Positions 52,274 to 60,949 of a stretch of DNA of 64,000 nt are shown here, piece after piece (the first letter of the stretch is position 1; each line of letters begins with the position of its first letter). The stretch is taken from NCBI GenBank assembly GCA_016703425.1, contig JADJCA010000030.1, forward strand, positions 310,001-374,000, read 5' to 3'. The notes under the pieces are model-generated. The model ran no database searches, had not been told where the DNA came from, and worked only from the letters and a program-made list of their open reading frames with translations. Both the position numbers and the translations under genes were made by a program. The DNA comes from Myxococcales bacterium (lineage in GTDB: Bacteria > Myxococcota_A > Polyangia > Polyangiales > Polyangiaceae).

Positions 52274-53820
52274 GCAGCGTGCGTCTCGGTCTCCGCGAGA
52301 ACCTCGCGCAGTTCTCGCTGCTGGTGGTGGTCAACGCCTTCGTCGGCGCCATGGTCGGCATGGAGCGCACCATCCTGGCGCCGATCGCGGAGCAGGAGTT
52401 CCACCTCGCCGCGAAGACCGCGGTGCTCTCGTTCATCGTCGTGTTCGGCGTGACGAAGGCGCTCACGAACTACCTCGCCGGGCGGCTCTCCGACCGCTTC
52501 GGACGCAAGCACGTGCTCGTCGGCGGGTGGCTTGTCGCCGCTCCGGTGCCGTTCCTGCTGATGTGGGCGCCGACCTGGTCGTGGGTGCTCTTCGCCAACG
52601 CGCTGCTCGGCGTGAGCCAAGGCCTCACGTGGTCGACGACCGTCATCATGAAGATCGACCTCGCCGGTCCTGCGAAGCGCGGGCTCGCGATGGGACTCAA
52701 CGAGTTCGCTGGCTACTTCGCAGTGGCCGGAAGCGCGCTTGCCACCGGCTTCATCGCGGCGCACTACGGCCTGCGCCCCGAGCCCTTCTACCTGGGCGTC
52801 GGCTTCGTTGTGATTGGTCTCCTGCTCTCCGCGCTCGCCGTCCGAGAGACCAAACACCACGTCGCCGCGGAGTCGAAGCTCCACGGCGAGCTGCCTCCCG
52901 AGGGCATGCCCACGCAGCGCGAGGTCTTCTGGCGCACGACCCTCACCGACGCGAACCTCTCCAGCGTCAGCCAGGCTGGCCTCGTCAACAACCTGAACGA
53001 CGGCATGGCCTGGGGCCTGTTCCCTCTCTTCTTCACTGCGGCCCGCATGGACCTCGGCCAGATTGGCACGCTGGCCGCCATCTACCCGGCGACATGGGGC
53101 GTCACACAGCTCTTCACCGGCGCGTGGTCCGATCGCGTCGGCCGCAAGTGGCTCATCGCCTCCGGCATGTGGGTCCAGGCGGCGGGCATCGGTCTCGTCG
53201 TCCTCGCGAGCGGCTTCGCAGGGTTCGCAACGGGGGCCGCGCTGCTCGGCGTTGGAACCGCGATGGTCTATCCGACGCTGCTCGCGGCCATCGGCGACGT
53301 GGCACATCCCTCGTGGCGCGCATCCTCGGTCGGCGTCTACCGACTGTGGCGCGATCTCGGTTACGCCATCGGCGCGCTGCTCGCTGGCGTCATCGCCGAC
53401 GCGCTTGGCCTCCCGGCCGCGATGTGGGCCGTCGCGGCGCTCACGTTCGCGTCGGGTGTCGTCGTCGCGCTGCGCATGACGGAGACGCTGCGCCCCGCCG
53501 CTGGAGCGCGAGAGCCCGGACCAACGTGCGTCGAACCCACCCAGCTCGACCAGGTGGCGAACGCAGTCATCGTCGACGTGCGCTCGCCGGACGAGTTCGC
53601 CGCTGGGCACGTCGAGGGCGCCATCAACATCCCGCTCGACGCGCTCGCGGAGCGGGCCTCCGAGCTTCCCCAGGGAGCCGTCGTCGTCACCGTGTGCGGC
53701 AAGGGTGGCGGCCGCTCCGAGCGCGCTGCCGAACAGCTGCGTGCGAGCGGGTTCTCGTCGGCTCGGTCCCTTTGCGGTGGGACCCAGGCTTGGATGCAAT
53801 TGACCGCGCAAGGAACATGA
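52270..53820 (+). CDS. MFS transporter fused to a C-terminal rhodanese
   Basis: A 516-residue fusion. Residues 1-405 are a 12-helix major-facilitator transporter with RLSDRFGRKHVL between helices 2 and 3 and WSDRVGRKWLI in the second half. Residues about 420-516 are a rhodanese domain (VIVDVRSPDEFAAGHVEGAI, TVCGKGGGRSERAAEQL) with the active Cys at about 475. The rhodanese would sit at the cytosolic end and could load or unload sulfane sulfur as the transporter works. The substrate may be a sulfur compound such as sulfite or thiosulfate. ATGA overlap on both sides. Confidence 0.85.
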   Translation: MSSVRLGLRENLAQFSLLVVVNAFVGAMVGMERTILAPIAEQEFHLAAKTAVLSFIVVFGVTKALTNYLAGRLSDRFGRKHVLVGGWLVAAPVPFLLMWAPTWSWVLFANALLGVSQGLTWSTTVIMKIDLAGPAKRGLAMGLNEFAGYFAVAGSALATGFIAAHYGLRPEPFYLGVGFVVIGLLLSALAVRETKHHVAAESKLHGELPPEGMPTQREVFWRTTLTDANLSSVSQAGLVNNLNDGMAWGLFPLFFTAARMDLGQIGTLAAIYPATWGVTQLFTGAWSDRVGRKWLIASGMWVQAAGIGLVVLASGFAGFATGAALLGVGTAMVYPTLLAAIGDVAHPSWRASSVGVYRLWRDLGYAIGALLAGVIADALGLPAAMWAVAALTFASGVVVALRMTETLRPAAGAREPGPTCVEPTQLDQVANAVIVDVRSPDEFAAGHVEGAINIPLDALAERASELPQGAVVVTVCGKGGGRSERAAEQLRASGFSSARSLCGGTQAWMQLTAQGT

Positions 53821-54176
53821 CCATGGCAAAGACCCTCTTCATTCTGAACGACCCACCCTATGGCACCGAGCGCAGCTACAACGCGCTCAGGCTCGCTGGC
53901 TCCCTGTCGAAGCGCGAGGGCGAGGAGGTGAAGGTCTTCCTCATCGGCGACGCGGCTGCGTGCGCCAAGGCGAACCAGAAGGTGCCGCAGGGCTACTACA
54001 ACCTCGAGGTGATGCTGAAGGCACCCGCGCGCCATAGTGCCGAGATCGGCGTCTGCGGCACGTGCATGGACGCGCGCGGTATCGCGGACGCGGAGCTCGC
54101 GGAGGGCACGAAGAGAAGCACGCTCGAGGAGCTCACCAACTGGACCCAGTGGGCCGACAAGACGTTGGTGTTCTGA
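53817..54176 (+). CDS. DsrE-family sulfur-relay protein
   Basis: A 119-residue DsrE/F-like protein (TLFILNDPPYGTERSYNALR, VKVFLIGDAAACAKANQK). The conserved Cys region is GVCGTCMDARG (about 79-89), where the cysteines can carry persulfide. These proteins pass sulfur between rhodaneses and oxidoreductases. Start at 53817 overlaps the transporter stop; an in-frame ATG two codons on is also possible. Confidence 0.87.
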   Translation: MTMAKTLFILNDPPYGTERSYNALRLAGSLSKREGEEVKVFLIGDAAACAKANQKVPQGYYNLEVMLKAPARHSAEIGVCGTCMDARGIADAELAEGTKRSTLEELTNWTQWADKTLVF

Positions 54177-55332
54177 TGAGTACGCCCAAGACGGTGGTCA
54201 TCCTCGGAGGCGGCGTCGGCGGTCTTGTCGCTGCTCGCGAGCTTCGGAAGCGACTTCCGCGCGAGCATCGCGTCGTGCTCGTGGACCGCGAACGTGAGCA
54301 CCTGTTCGCTCCCTCGCTTCTGTGGCTCATGGTCGGACTGAGGGACGCCGCGAGCATCAAGCGCCCGCTCAAGCGCCTCGAGCGCAAGGGCATCGAGGTC
54401 CGTCTTGGCGAGATCGAGAAGATCGATCCCGAAACGCGCCAGGTAACCGTGGCCGGCGAGACGCTTCATGCCGACTACCTCATCGTCACGCTGGGCGCGG
54501 AGTTGGCTCCCGAGGCCGTGCCCGGGCTCCAAGACGTCGGGCACAACTTCTACACGGAGGCCGGCGCGGAAGGGCTGCACGCGGCGCTCCAGTCTACGCG
54601 AAAGGGTCGCATCGTCGTGCTGACGGCGGCGCCCGCGTACAAGTGCCCGGCGGCCCTTACGAGGCCGCCTTGCTCATCGACGCCTACCTTCGCAAGCGCG
54701 GTCTGCGCGACGCGGTCACGGTCGAAGTCTACGCCGCTGAGCCCGGTCCGATGGGCGTGGCTGGACCGGAGATGTCTGGCGCTGTGAAGCAGCTCCTCGA
54801 AGCCAAGAGCATTCCCTACTACCCCGAACATCAAGTGAAGGCGGTTGACGCGGCGGGACGCCGGCTCGAGTTCGCGAATGGGGCGCAGGTGGACTTCGAC
54901 GTGCTCGCGTACGTCCCACCCCACCGCGCGCCACGGGTGGTGCGCGAGTCCGCGCTGGCAGGCGAGACGGGCTGGGTCTCTGTCGATCGCCACACGCTCG
55001 AGACGCGCTTCCCCGGCGTCTACGCGATCGGTGACGTGGTCTCGATCCCGCTGAAGCTCGGCAAACCGCTCCCGAAGGCGGGCGTGTTCGCGCACGGTCA
55101 GGCCGTGGTCGTCGCCAAGAACATCGCGGCCACGATCGCTGGCGGAAACGCCGCTGCCCGCTTCAACGGCCACGGCGAGTGCTTCGTGGAGATCGGCGAC
55201 GGCAAGGCCGGGTTCGGCGGCGGCGACTTCTATGCCGAGCCGAAGCCCAACGTGACGGTGCGGGCACCGAGCTGGCGCTGGCACCTGGGCAAGGTCCTCT
55301 TCGAGAAGTCGTGGCTGTACACAAGGCTGTAG
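54176..55332 (+). pseudogene. Sulfide:quinone oxidoreductase-like flavoprotein, frameshifted
   Basis: Two frames give a 385-residue SQR/FCSD-like enzyme. The FAD fold is VVILGGGVGGLVAARELRK at the N-terminus. LIVTLGAELAPEAVPGLQD and YAIGDVVSIPLKLGKPLPKA follow in family order. A redox Cys is in AYKCPAA (about 156). The frame breaks at about 54655; one additional C in the CCC run restores CPAAPYEAALLIDAYLRKRG. The rest is intact to 55332, so a sequencing error or very recent change is likely. It would oxidise sulfide to sulfane sulfur for the rhodanese and dioxygenase. Confidence 0.85.
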
Positions 55333-55334
55333 AG

Positions 55335-56294
55335 GTGATCGTGAAGCACGACCGTCAAGGCATCCTGCAGCACATCGGGCGCACACCGCTCGTCCCCCTG
55401 GAAAGGATCGCGCGCGGCCTTCCCGTGCGCGTGTTGGTGAAGTGCGAGCACCTGAATCCCGGCGGGTCGATCAAGGACCGCATCGCGCTCGCCATCGTCG
55501 AGGACGCAGAGGGTCGCGGAGTCCTTCGCGCTGGCATGACGCTGGTCGAGGCGACGGCCGGCAACACGGGGATGGGCCTCGGGCTCGTGGCTGCCGCGCG
55601 CGGCTACCGCCTCGTGTGCGTGATGCCGGAGAAGATGTCGATCGACAAGCGCCAGGCGCTCGCGTCGCTCGGCGCGAAGGTCGTCATCACGGCGAACGCG
55701 CCACCTTCGAGCCCGGAGAACTTCCGCAACGTCGCTCAGCGCATGGCCGAGGAGCACGGCTGGTTTCTCACGGACCAGTTTCGGAACCCTGCGAACGTTC
55801 GCGTCCACGAAGAGACGACCGGCGCGGAGATCCTCGAGCAGACCAGCGGGCGCGTCGGCGCGTTCGTGGCGGGGGCCGGAACAGGAGGGACCCTCACGGG
55901 CGTCGGGCGTCGGCTGAAGGCGGCGTACCCCGGCGTCCGCGTGGTGCTCGCCGATCCGGTCGGCTCGGCGCTCGCCGACTGGGTCGAGACCGGCACGCTC
56001 GGTGCGGATGGTTCGTACGCCGTGGAGGGTATCGGAGGCAGCGAAGCGCCCGAGAACCTGCACCGTGACGTCCTCGACAGCGCGGAGCGGGTCAGCGACG
56101 ACGAGAGCTTCGCGATGGTGAAGCGGCTCGTACGCGAGGAGGGACTCCTCGTCGGCGGCTCTGCCGGCACCAACGTGGTAGCGGCGCTTCGACTCGCAGC
56201 TCGAGGCGGTCTCGATGGGCCCGTGGTCACGGTGCTCCCCGACTCGTGGGATCGCTACCGTGCGAAGCCGTGGATGCAGGGGTGGGCGTCGTGA
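55335..56294 (+). CDS. Cysteine synthase/CBS-like PLP enzyme
   Basis: A 319-residue fold-type II PLP enzyme. The lysine is in NPGGSIKDRIA (about 46), the substrate loop is ATAGNTGMGLG and the phosphate loop GAGTGGTLTGVG. It resembles O-acetylserine sulfhydrylase and cystathionine beta-synthase without the regulatory domain. In this operon it probably fixes sulfide into cysteine or removes it. Start GTG at 55335, two bases after the SQR stop. Confidence 0.87.
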   Translation: MIVKHDRQGILQHIGRTPLVPLERIARGLPVRVLVKCEHLNPGGSIKDRIALAIVEDAEGRGVLRAGMTLVEATAGNTGMGLGLVAAARGYRLVCVMPEKMSIDKRQALASLGAKVVITANAPPSSPENFRNVAQRMAEEHGWFLTDQFRNPANVRVHEETTGAEILEQTSGRVGAFVAGAGTGGTLTGVGRRLKAAYPGVRVVLADPVGSALADWVETGTLGADGSYAVEGIGGSEAPENLHRDVLDSAERVSDDESFAMVKRLVREEGLLVGGSAGTNVVAALRLAARGGLDGPVVTVLPDSWDRYRAKPWMQGWAS

Positions 56295-56992
56295 CCGAAG
56301 CTGCCGTCGCAGCCGGAACCTACGCTCGATGGCGAGCGACGGCGCTCGGCGGCATCACCGAGCGAGTCGAGACGCGGGTCGTCTTCGAGCGTGCCGGCCC
56401 CCTCAAGGGCAAACGCGTGCTCGATGTCGGAACCGGTGATGGGACCTACGCAATCGAGGCCGCTGAGCGCGGTGCAATCGTCACGGCGCTCGACCTCGAG
56501 CAGGAGATGCTGGACGCAGCACATGCGCGTGCCGTCTCACGCGGAGTCGAAGTGACCCTCCAACAGGGGCGCGCTGAGCAGTTGCCGTTCGAGGATGCCT
56601 CCTTCGACGTTGTCGTCGCGGTGACGGTGCTCTGCTTCGTGCCGGACGCGCAGCGCGCTGTACGCGAGATGGCTCGCGTTCTGACGCCTGGCGGTCGCGT
56701 CGTGCTCGGCGAGCTTGGCCGCTTCAGCGTGTGGGCCGCCGAGCGGCGCGTCCGAGGTTGGCTCGGCGCGAGCACGTGGCGGCGTGCACAGTTCTGGTCC
56801 CGTGGCGAGCTCGCAGCGCTCGCGCAGGGCGCTGGGCTTCACGCCGCGAACGTGCGCGGCTCCGTCTTCTTTCCGCCGAGCAGCCTTGCCGCCCGGCTCG
56901 TAGCTCCCGTCGAGCCACTCCTCACCCGTCTCCATGCCCCGGGCGCGGCCTTCCTCGCGCTCGCAGCGGACAAGCGCGAGTTCCCGTCATGA
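56291..56992 (+). CDS. SAM-dependent methyltransferase of the sulfur operon
   Basis: A 233-residue class I methyltransferase. Motif I VLDVGTGDGTYAIEAAERGA (about 39-58), then ALDLEQEMLDAAHARAV, FDVVVAVTVLCFVPD and LTPGGRVVLGELG. Start GTG overlaps the previous stop (GTGA). Its position suggests a thiol or persulfide substrate, but nothing in the sequence proves this. Confidence 0.82.
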   Translation: MTEAAVAAGTYARWRATALGGITERVETRVVFERAGPLKGKRVLDVGTGDGTYAIEAAERGAIVTALDLEQEMLDAAHARAVSRGVEVTLQQGRAEQLPFEDASFDVVVAVTVLCFVPDAQRAVREMARVLTPGGRVVLGELGRFSVWAAERRVRGWLGASTWRRAQFWSRGELAALAQGAGLHAANVRGSVFFPPSSLAARLVAPVEPLLTRLHAPGAAFLALAADKREFPS

Positions 56993-58131
56993 ACCCCAGC
57001 GATCCCATCTACCTCGACCACAACGCCACGACCCCTCTCTTGCCCGAGGTCGTCGAGGCGATGCTCCCCTATCTGCGCGAACACTTCGGCAACCCCTCGA
57101 GCGGCCACGTGTACGGTGCTCGGGCACGCAGCGCCCTGGCGCACGCGAGGGAGCAGGTGGCGGCGTTGCTCGGTTGCGACCCTGACGAGGTGCTCTTCAC
57201 GTCGGGCGGCACCGAAGCGAACAACCTGGCGATCCGCGGCGTGGGCGAGGCGCTCGAAGCGCGCAGCCACATCGTGACGACCGCGATCGAGCATCCAGCG
57301 ACTGCGCGCCCGTGCGCGTGGCTCGAGAAGCACGAGCGGAGCGTGACCCGCGTCGGGGTCGATGCCGAAGGACGCGCCAGCGTGAACCAGGCACGGGAGG
57401 CCATCGACGGCGACACGGCGCTCGTCACGGTGATGCACTCGAACAACGAGACGGGCGTGCTTCAGCCCGTCCGCGAGCTGGCCGGTCTCGCGCACGGAGC
57501 CGGCGCGCTCCTCCACACCGACGCCGCGCAGTCGCTCGGCAAGGTACCCGTGAACGTGCGCGACCTCGACGTCGACCTGCTTTCCGTCGCAGGACACAAG
57601 CTCTACGCGCCCAAGGGCGTCGGCGCGCTCTACGTGAAGCGTGGCACGCCGCTCGTGCCCTTCGTCCTCGGCGCGAGTCACGAGCGCGGGCTTCGCCCGG
57701 GCACCGAGAACGTCGCCTCCATTGTCGGCCTCGGCGCCGCATGTGCAGCGGTTGGGCGCGACCTGGAGGCGGCGGCGAACCGGATGCGCGCGCTACGGGA
57801 CGAACTCTGGGCTCGTCTCGGCGCCGACGTTCCCGGGTTGGCACTTAACGGCCATCGCGAGCTGCGCCTGCCGAACACGCTCAACGTCCGCTTCCCGCGA
57901 GCTACCGGAGACGCGGTACTGACCGGCGCGCCGGAGATCGCCGCGTCGACGGGCTCGGCGTGTCACGAGGGCCACGAGAGCGCGTCGGCTGTCATCCTGG
58001 CAATGGGTGTTGCCCCCAAGGAGGCGCTCGGCTCGGTGCGGCTCACCCTGGGGCGAAGCACCACGGAGGACGACGTCGCGCGGGCGAGCGAGGCGCTGGT
58101 GCGGTCCTGGCGGCGCGTGGCCGGCGAATAG
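56989..58131 (+). CDS. Cysteine desulfurase (NifS/IscS-like)
   Basis: A 380-residue aminotransferase-class enzyme. Marks: YLDHNATTPLLPEVVEAM, FTSGGTEANNLAI, the PLP lysine in VAGHKLYAPKG (about 203) and the persulfide Cys in STGSACHEGHES (about 324). It releases sulfur from cysteine. Together with the cysteine synthase-like enzyme it lets the operon interconvert sulfide, cysteine and sulfane sulfur. Overlaps the methyltransferase stop (ATGA at 56989-56992). Last gene of the operon. Confidence 0.9.
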   Translation: MNPSDPIYLDHNATTPLLPEVVEAMLPYLREHFGNPSSGHVYGARARSALAHAREQVAALLGCDPDEVLFTSGGTEANNLAIRGVGEALEARSHIVTTAIEHPATARPCAWLEKHERSVTRVGVDAEGRASVNQAREAIDGDTALVTVMHSNNETGVLQPVRELAGLAHGAGALLHTDAAQSLGKVPVNVRDLDVDLLSVAGHKLYAPKGVGALYVKRGTPLVPFVLGASHERGLRPGTENVASIVGLGAACAAVGRDLEAAANRMRALRDELWARLGADVPGLALNGHRELRLPNTLNVRFPRATGDAVLTGAPEIAASTGSACHEGHESASAVILAMGVAPKEALGSVRLTLGRSTTEDDVARASEALVRSWRRVAGE

Positions 58132-58160
58132 CCACTTTCATACCAAAGCGGCTATTCGCC
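58123..58160 (+). terminator. Hairpin at the end of the sulfur operon
   Basis: GGCGAATAGCC-N16-GGCTATTCGCC, a perfect 11-bp stem, begins over the desulfurase stop codon. No T-tract follows. It lies between convergent genes and probably ends or stabilises both transcripts. Confidence 0.6.
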
Positions 58161-58178
58161 GCTCCCGCAGCTCCGGGC

Positions 58179-58481
58179 TCACCCCACCAGCTTCTTGAGC
58201 ATCGCCATCCCCCGCTCGGCCTCGGCCGGCGTCGCGTCGGCCAGCTCGAGGTACACGCGGCCGCGGGCGTCGTAGAAGCTCTCGGTCTGGACGATCCAGC
58301 GCTCCCGCTCGGGCGTGGCCAGCTCGACGTCGGCGGCGAGCTTGTGGAGCGCGGCGCTCACCAGGCGGTGGCTCGTGCCCTTCGGGAGCCGGATCTCGAT
58401 CTGCGGCTCGGCGGTCCCGTAGCGGCTCTCGCCCTGGCTCACCGTCTTCGTCGTCTGCGTGTTCTGGCTCGTGGTCCGCAT
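58179..58481 (-). CDS. 100-residue phage-element protein
   Basis: A 100-residue protein. After a Thr/Gln-rich start (MRTTSQNTQTTKTVSQGESR) come IEIRLPKGTSHRLVSAALHK, WIVQTESFYDARGRVYLELA and AEAERGMAMLKKLVG, a compact alpha/beta domain of unknown function. GAGGACGACG precedes the ATG, as in the amidoligase gene. Its own copy of the 35-bp promoter element lies 44 bp upstream. Confidence 0.6.
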   Translation of the reverse strand: MRTTSQNTQTTKTVSQGESRYGTAEPQIEIRLPKGTSHRLVSAALHKLAADVELATPERERWIVQTESFYDARGRVYLELADATPAEAERGMAMLKKLVG

Positions 58482-58525
58482 CGTCGTCCTCGCGTTCTGT
58501 AGGGCGGCTCGTCGCCCGTTGCGAG

Positions 58526-58560
58526 GGACATACAGGCTTCGGTTCGCGCCCCTAGCAAGG
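58526..58560 (-). promoter_or_regulatory. 35-bp promoter-like element, copy 4
   Basis: Minus strand: CCTTGCTAGGGG, CGCGAACCG, AAGCCTGTATGTCC. -35 TTGCTA, 18-bp spacer, -10 TGTATG. One of four copies of identical length. Shares upstream CTATTCCAA and related blocks with copy 3. Confidence 0.6.
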
Positions 58561-58654
58561 CCAAGAACGTCGGTTTCCGATGTCTTTTCGAGCGGTTGGA
58601 ATAGGCGCGAGGTTCCGCGCCCTTCGGGCCGCGCAGCCGACGGAGGCCGATGGC

Positions 58655-58897
58655 CTACATCCGCCGCGTGAGCCCGGCGCGAAGCATCTCGGCCACGAGT
58701 GAAGCGGCCAGCTCTTCGTCGGTCTCGCCCTTCACGGCGAGCTCGATCTCCTCGAACTTGCGCGCGTTGGCCACCACCCACTCGATGTACTTCGGCACCG
58801 TGAAGTCCTCGACGCCGAACGCGATGTCCTGCATCGCTTTCACGATCTGCAGGGCGGTGCCTTGGAACACGCGCCCGTCTCTCATCACGATCTTCAT
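58655..58897 (-). CDS. 80-residue protein of the amidoligase operon
   Basis: An 80-residue protein (MKIVMRDGRVFQGTALQIVK, AMQDIAFGVEDFTVPKYIEW, LVAEMLRAGLTRRM). The start MRDGRVFQGTALQIV gives a small strand-helix fold; no family known. Start overlaps the stop of the gene at 58894 by four bases. Last gene of the amidoligase-GGCT-GGCT run, so a role in the same modification is likely. Confidence 0.65.
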   Translation of the reverse strand: MKIVMRDGRVFQGTALQIVKAMQDIAFGVEDFTVPKYIEWVVANARKFEEIELAVKGETDEELAASLVAEMLRAGLTRRM

Positions 58898-59292
58898 GCT
58901 GCGGTCTCCTTCCGGCGCGCTCGCCAGTTGCCCGAGTCGATGACGGGGCGACCTTCGACCTGCTCGGGCGCGAGGAGGTAGGTCTCGACGGCGGCGCCGT
59001 CCTCGAGGGCGATGCGCGTGCGCCGGTAGAAGCGCGGGTGCCCTTCGAGCTGGTCGAGCGCGGCGAGCGTGGCCTCGTCGACCTCATACACCTCGCCGGC
59101 CACCGCGTGCTCGCCGCCGCGCACGAGCCCGGGGAACGCGCCGAGGTCGCGCAGCTCGAACGCCGGCTTGGTCCTCGCCTCCGCGACGAGCCGGGCGCCC
59201 GTCAGGAGCCGGTGGTTCGGCTCGCCCGCGAGGAGCGTCCCGTAGACGAAGACGCGCGTGGGCGCGCCACGCTGGCCCTTGGGCGTGTTCAT
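58894..59292 (-). CDS. Gamma-glutamylcyclotransferase-fold protein 2
   Basis: A 132-residue AIG2/YtfP-like GGCT protein. The nucleotide-like loop is VFVYGTLLAGEPNHRLL (about 14-30) and the catalytic Glu is in LDQLEGHPRFYRR (about 83). GEVYEVDEATLAALDQLEGH is the family signature. These enzymes cleave gamma-glutamyl or similar isopeptide bonds by cyclotransfer. ATGA overlap with GGCT protein 1. Confidence 0.85.
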   Translation of the reverse strand: MNTPKGQRGAPTRVFVYGTLLAGEPNHRLLTGARLVAEARTKPAFELRDLGAFPGLVRGGEHAVAGEVYEVDEATLAALDQLEGHPRFYRRTRIALEDGAAVETYLLAPEQVEGRPVIDSGNWRARRKETAA

Positions 59293-59738
59293 GGCTCCAC
59301 CCCCGCTGCGGTGGCAAGGGGCGCGACGTCGAAGCCCAGGCGGGCGTACGCGCGCCACAGGACGCGGAAGTAGCCGGGCTGCGGCGCCCAGGGCTCGAAC
59401 CCGTCCTCGGGCTGCAGGTACGTCGTCGCGCGGCGGCGTTGCCCGTGCTCGTCGAGCACCAGCTTCACGACGCGCTCGTAGGCGAATGGGTGGCCCTCGA
59501 AGCGATCGAGCGAGCGGAGGTCCGCGTCGTCGAGGCGGTAGAGGAGCCCCTCGACGCGGGCGCCGCGGGCCCGCACGACGCTCGCGACCGCCCCGTCCCA
59601 GCGGTGGCTGAAGCCGCCGAAAGCGAGCGCGTAGTTGGGCAGCGCGGCGCGCGCCACGGGCTGCGCGCTCGCGCACCGCGAGCGCATCTGCTCGTCGTCG
59701 AGGTTCGAGCCGTACGCGAAGTAGAGCACCTGTCCCAT
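59289..59738 (-). CDS. Gamma-glutamylcyclotransferase-fold protein 1
   Basis: A 149-residue GGCT protein. YFAYGSNLDDEQMRSRC (about 5-21) is the classical YGSN loop and DRFEGHPFAYERV holds the catalytic Glu. It is closer to true GGCT than its neighbour. Start at 59738 was chosen where the fold begins; the frame is open to 59852, which would overlap the amidoligase stop. Confidence 0.83.
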   Translation of the reverse strand: MGQVLYFAYGSNLDDEQMRSRCASAQPVARAALPNYALAFGGFSHRWDGAVASVVRARGARVEGLLYRLDDADLRSLDRFEGHPFAYERVVKLVLDEHGQRRRATTYLQPEDGFEPWAPQPGYFRVLWRAYARLGFDVAPLATAAGVEP

Positions 59739-59832
59739 CTTCTCATCTCGCCGCGGGCCGAGGCCCGCCGTAGTCATCCATCGCTTCCGTTGGCGGCCGA
59801 ATCCAGGGCCGGCGTACCCGGCCCCGCGCCCC

Positions 59833-60750
59833 TCACGCTGCTGCTCGGGCATCGCCCACCTCCTCGCTCGCCGGGGCGCTCGCGGCCGGGCGGCGGTCGC
59901 GGCGCTCGCCCTTCCAAGCCGCCGAGCCCGCGAGCTTCTTGGTGAGGTGCAGGCGCGCGGTCTTGAACTCGTCGCCGATGAGCCCGAGGTGCAGGAGCAC
60001 CACCCGGAAGTCGTACTTGGCGGTCGCGGGGTTGAACTCGCGGCGCTTGCTCGACGCGGCCTTCGAGCCGAGGGCCTTGGCCGCCATCGCGAGCGCCAGC
60101 TGCACGTAGGCCTTCACCTCGCCCGCGTGCAGCGTCCCGTTGAAGTAGCGCAGCTCGATCGTGCCGCGGAAGAAGAGGCTGTTGAGGTTGAGCCCGTGGT
60201 AGCGCGAGGAGTCGTAGCGCTGCGGGCTGGTGTTTCGGTACCCGTACCAGGCGTCGCTCACCTCCTGCATCGTCCTGGGGCGGCGCGCTTCGATGCGCTG
60301 GATGAACCCCGAGTCGATCGGGCGGCAGTAGCGCGCGAGGCGCGTCTCGCTGACCCCGAGCGCGTGCTCGAGGAGGCGCTCCTGCTTGTGCACCAGCTTC
60401 ACCAGGTTCGTGACGCTCTTGGCGTCGAAGCGGCTGCCGTCGATGTGGATGTGGATGCCCGTCGAGGTGTCCGCCTTCGCGCCCGCGGTGCGCACCGCCC
60501 GGACGACGTTCTGCAGCTCGTCGATGTCGTCGTAGCCGAGGACCGGCGAGACGATCTCGCCGCTGTTCTCGCCGCCGCTCAGCGAGCCGTCCGGGACCAC
60601 CTGCCAGCGGCGCCCGCGCGCGTCGGTGATGCGCCAGCTGCGGTACTCGTCGGCGACCGTGCCCCCGACCACGCTGTGGATGGCGCGGGCGAGCTTCTCG
60701 CGGCTCAGGCCCACCGTCTCGATCTCGATCCCGAATCGCAGCGTCTTCAT
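59833..60750 (-). CDS. Amidoligase-family enzyme
   Basis: A 305-residue protein of the putative amidoligase family (COOH-NH2 ligase related to glutamine synthetase). Marks: FGIEIETVGLSREKLARAIH at the N-terminus, WQVVPDGSLSGGENSGEIVS, TSTGIHIHIDGSRFD (HxH), YHGLNLNSLF and TIELRYFNGTLH. These acids and His would hold Mg-ATP. It probably joins an amine to a glutamyl group on a protein or peptide, with the downstream GGCT proteins as reversers or trimmers. First gene of a four-gene unit led by promoter copy 3. Confidence 0.85.
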   Translation of the reverse strand: MKTLRFGIEIETVGLSREKLARAIHSVVGGTVADEYRSWRITDARGRRWQVVPDGSLSGGENSGEIVSPVLGYDDIDELQNVVRAVRTAGAKADTSTGIHIHIDGSRFDAKSVTNLVKLVHKQERLLEHALGVSETRLARYCRPIDSGFIQRIEARRPRTMQEVSDAWYGYRNTSPQRYDSSRYHGLNLNSLFFRGTIELRYFNGTLHAGEVKAYVQLALAMAAKALGSKAASSKRREFNPATAKYDFRVVLLHLGLIGDEFKTARLHLTKKLAGSAAWKGERRDRRPAASAPASEEVGDARAAA

Positions 60751-60797
60751 CGTCGTCGTCCTCGCGTTTCGCGCGGGGCCCAGTGCCCGTCGCGTGA

Positions 60798-60832
60798 GGA
60801 CATACAGGCTTCCGTTCGCGCCCCTAGCAAGG
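60798..60832 (-). promoter_or_regulatory. 35-bp promoter-like element, copy 3
   Basis: Minus strand: CCTTGCTAGGGG, CGCGAACGG, AAGCCTGTATGTCC. It ends 47 bp before the amidoligase ATG. Confidence 0.6.
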
Positions 60833-60949
60833 CAGAACACGGCGCTTTCTGATGTATTTTCAGGCACTTGGAATAGCCGCGACCTTCCGCGGACTTGGGG
60901 GCGTCGCGGACTCGGTGCCGCCGCGACGCCCCCCGGATCTCGGTGCCCT

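Noticed and set aside
52066..53829. Long minus-strand open frame opposite the MFS-rhodanese gene
   Set aside because: Composition is typical of an antisense shadow, and the plus strand carries clear transporter and rhodanese signatures.
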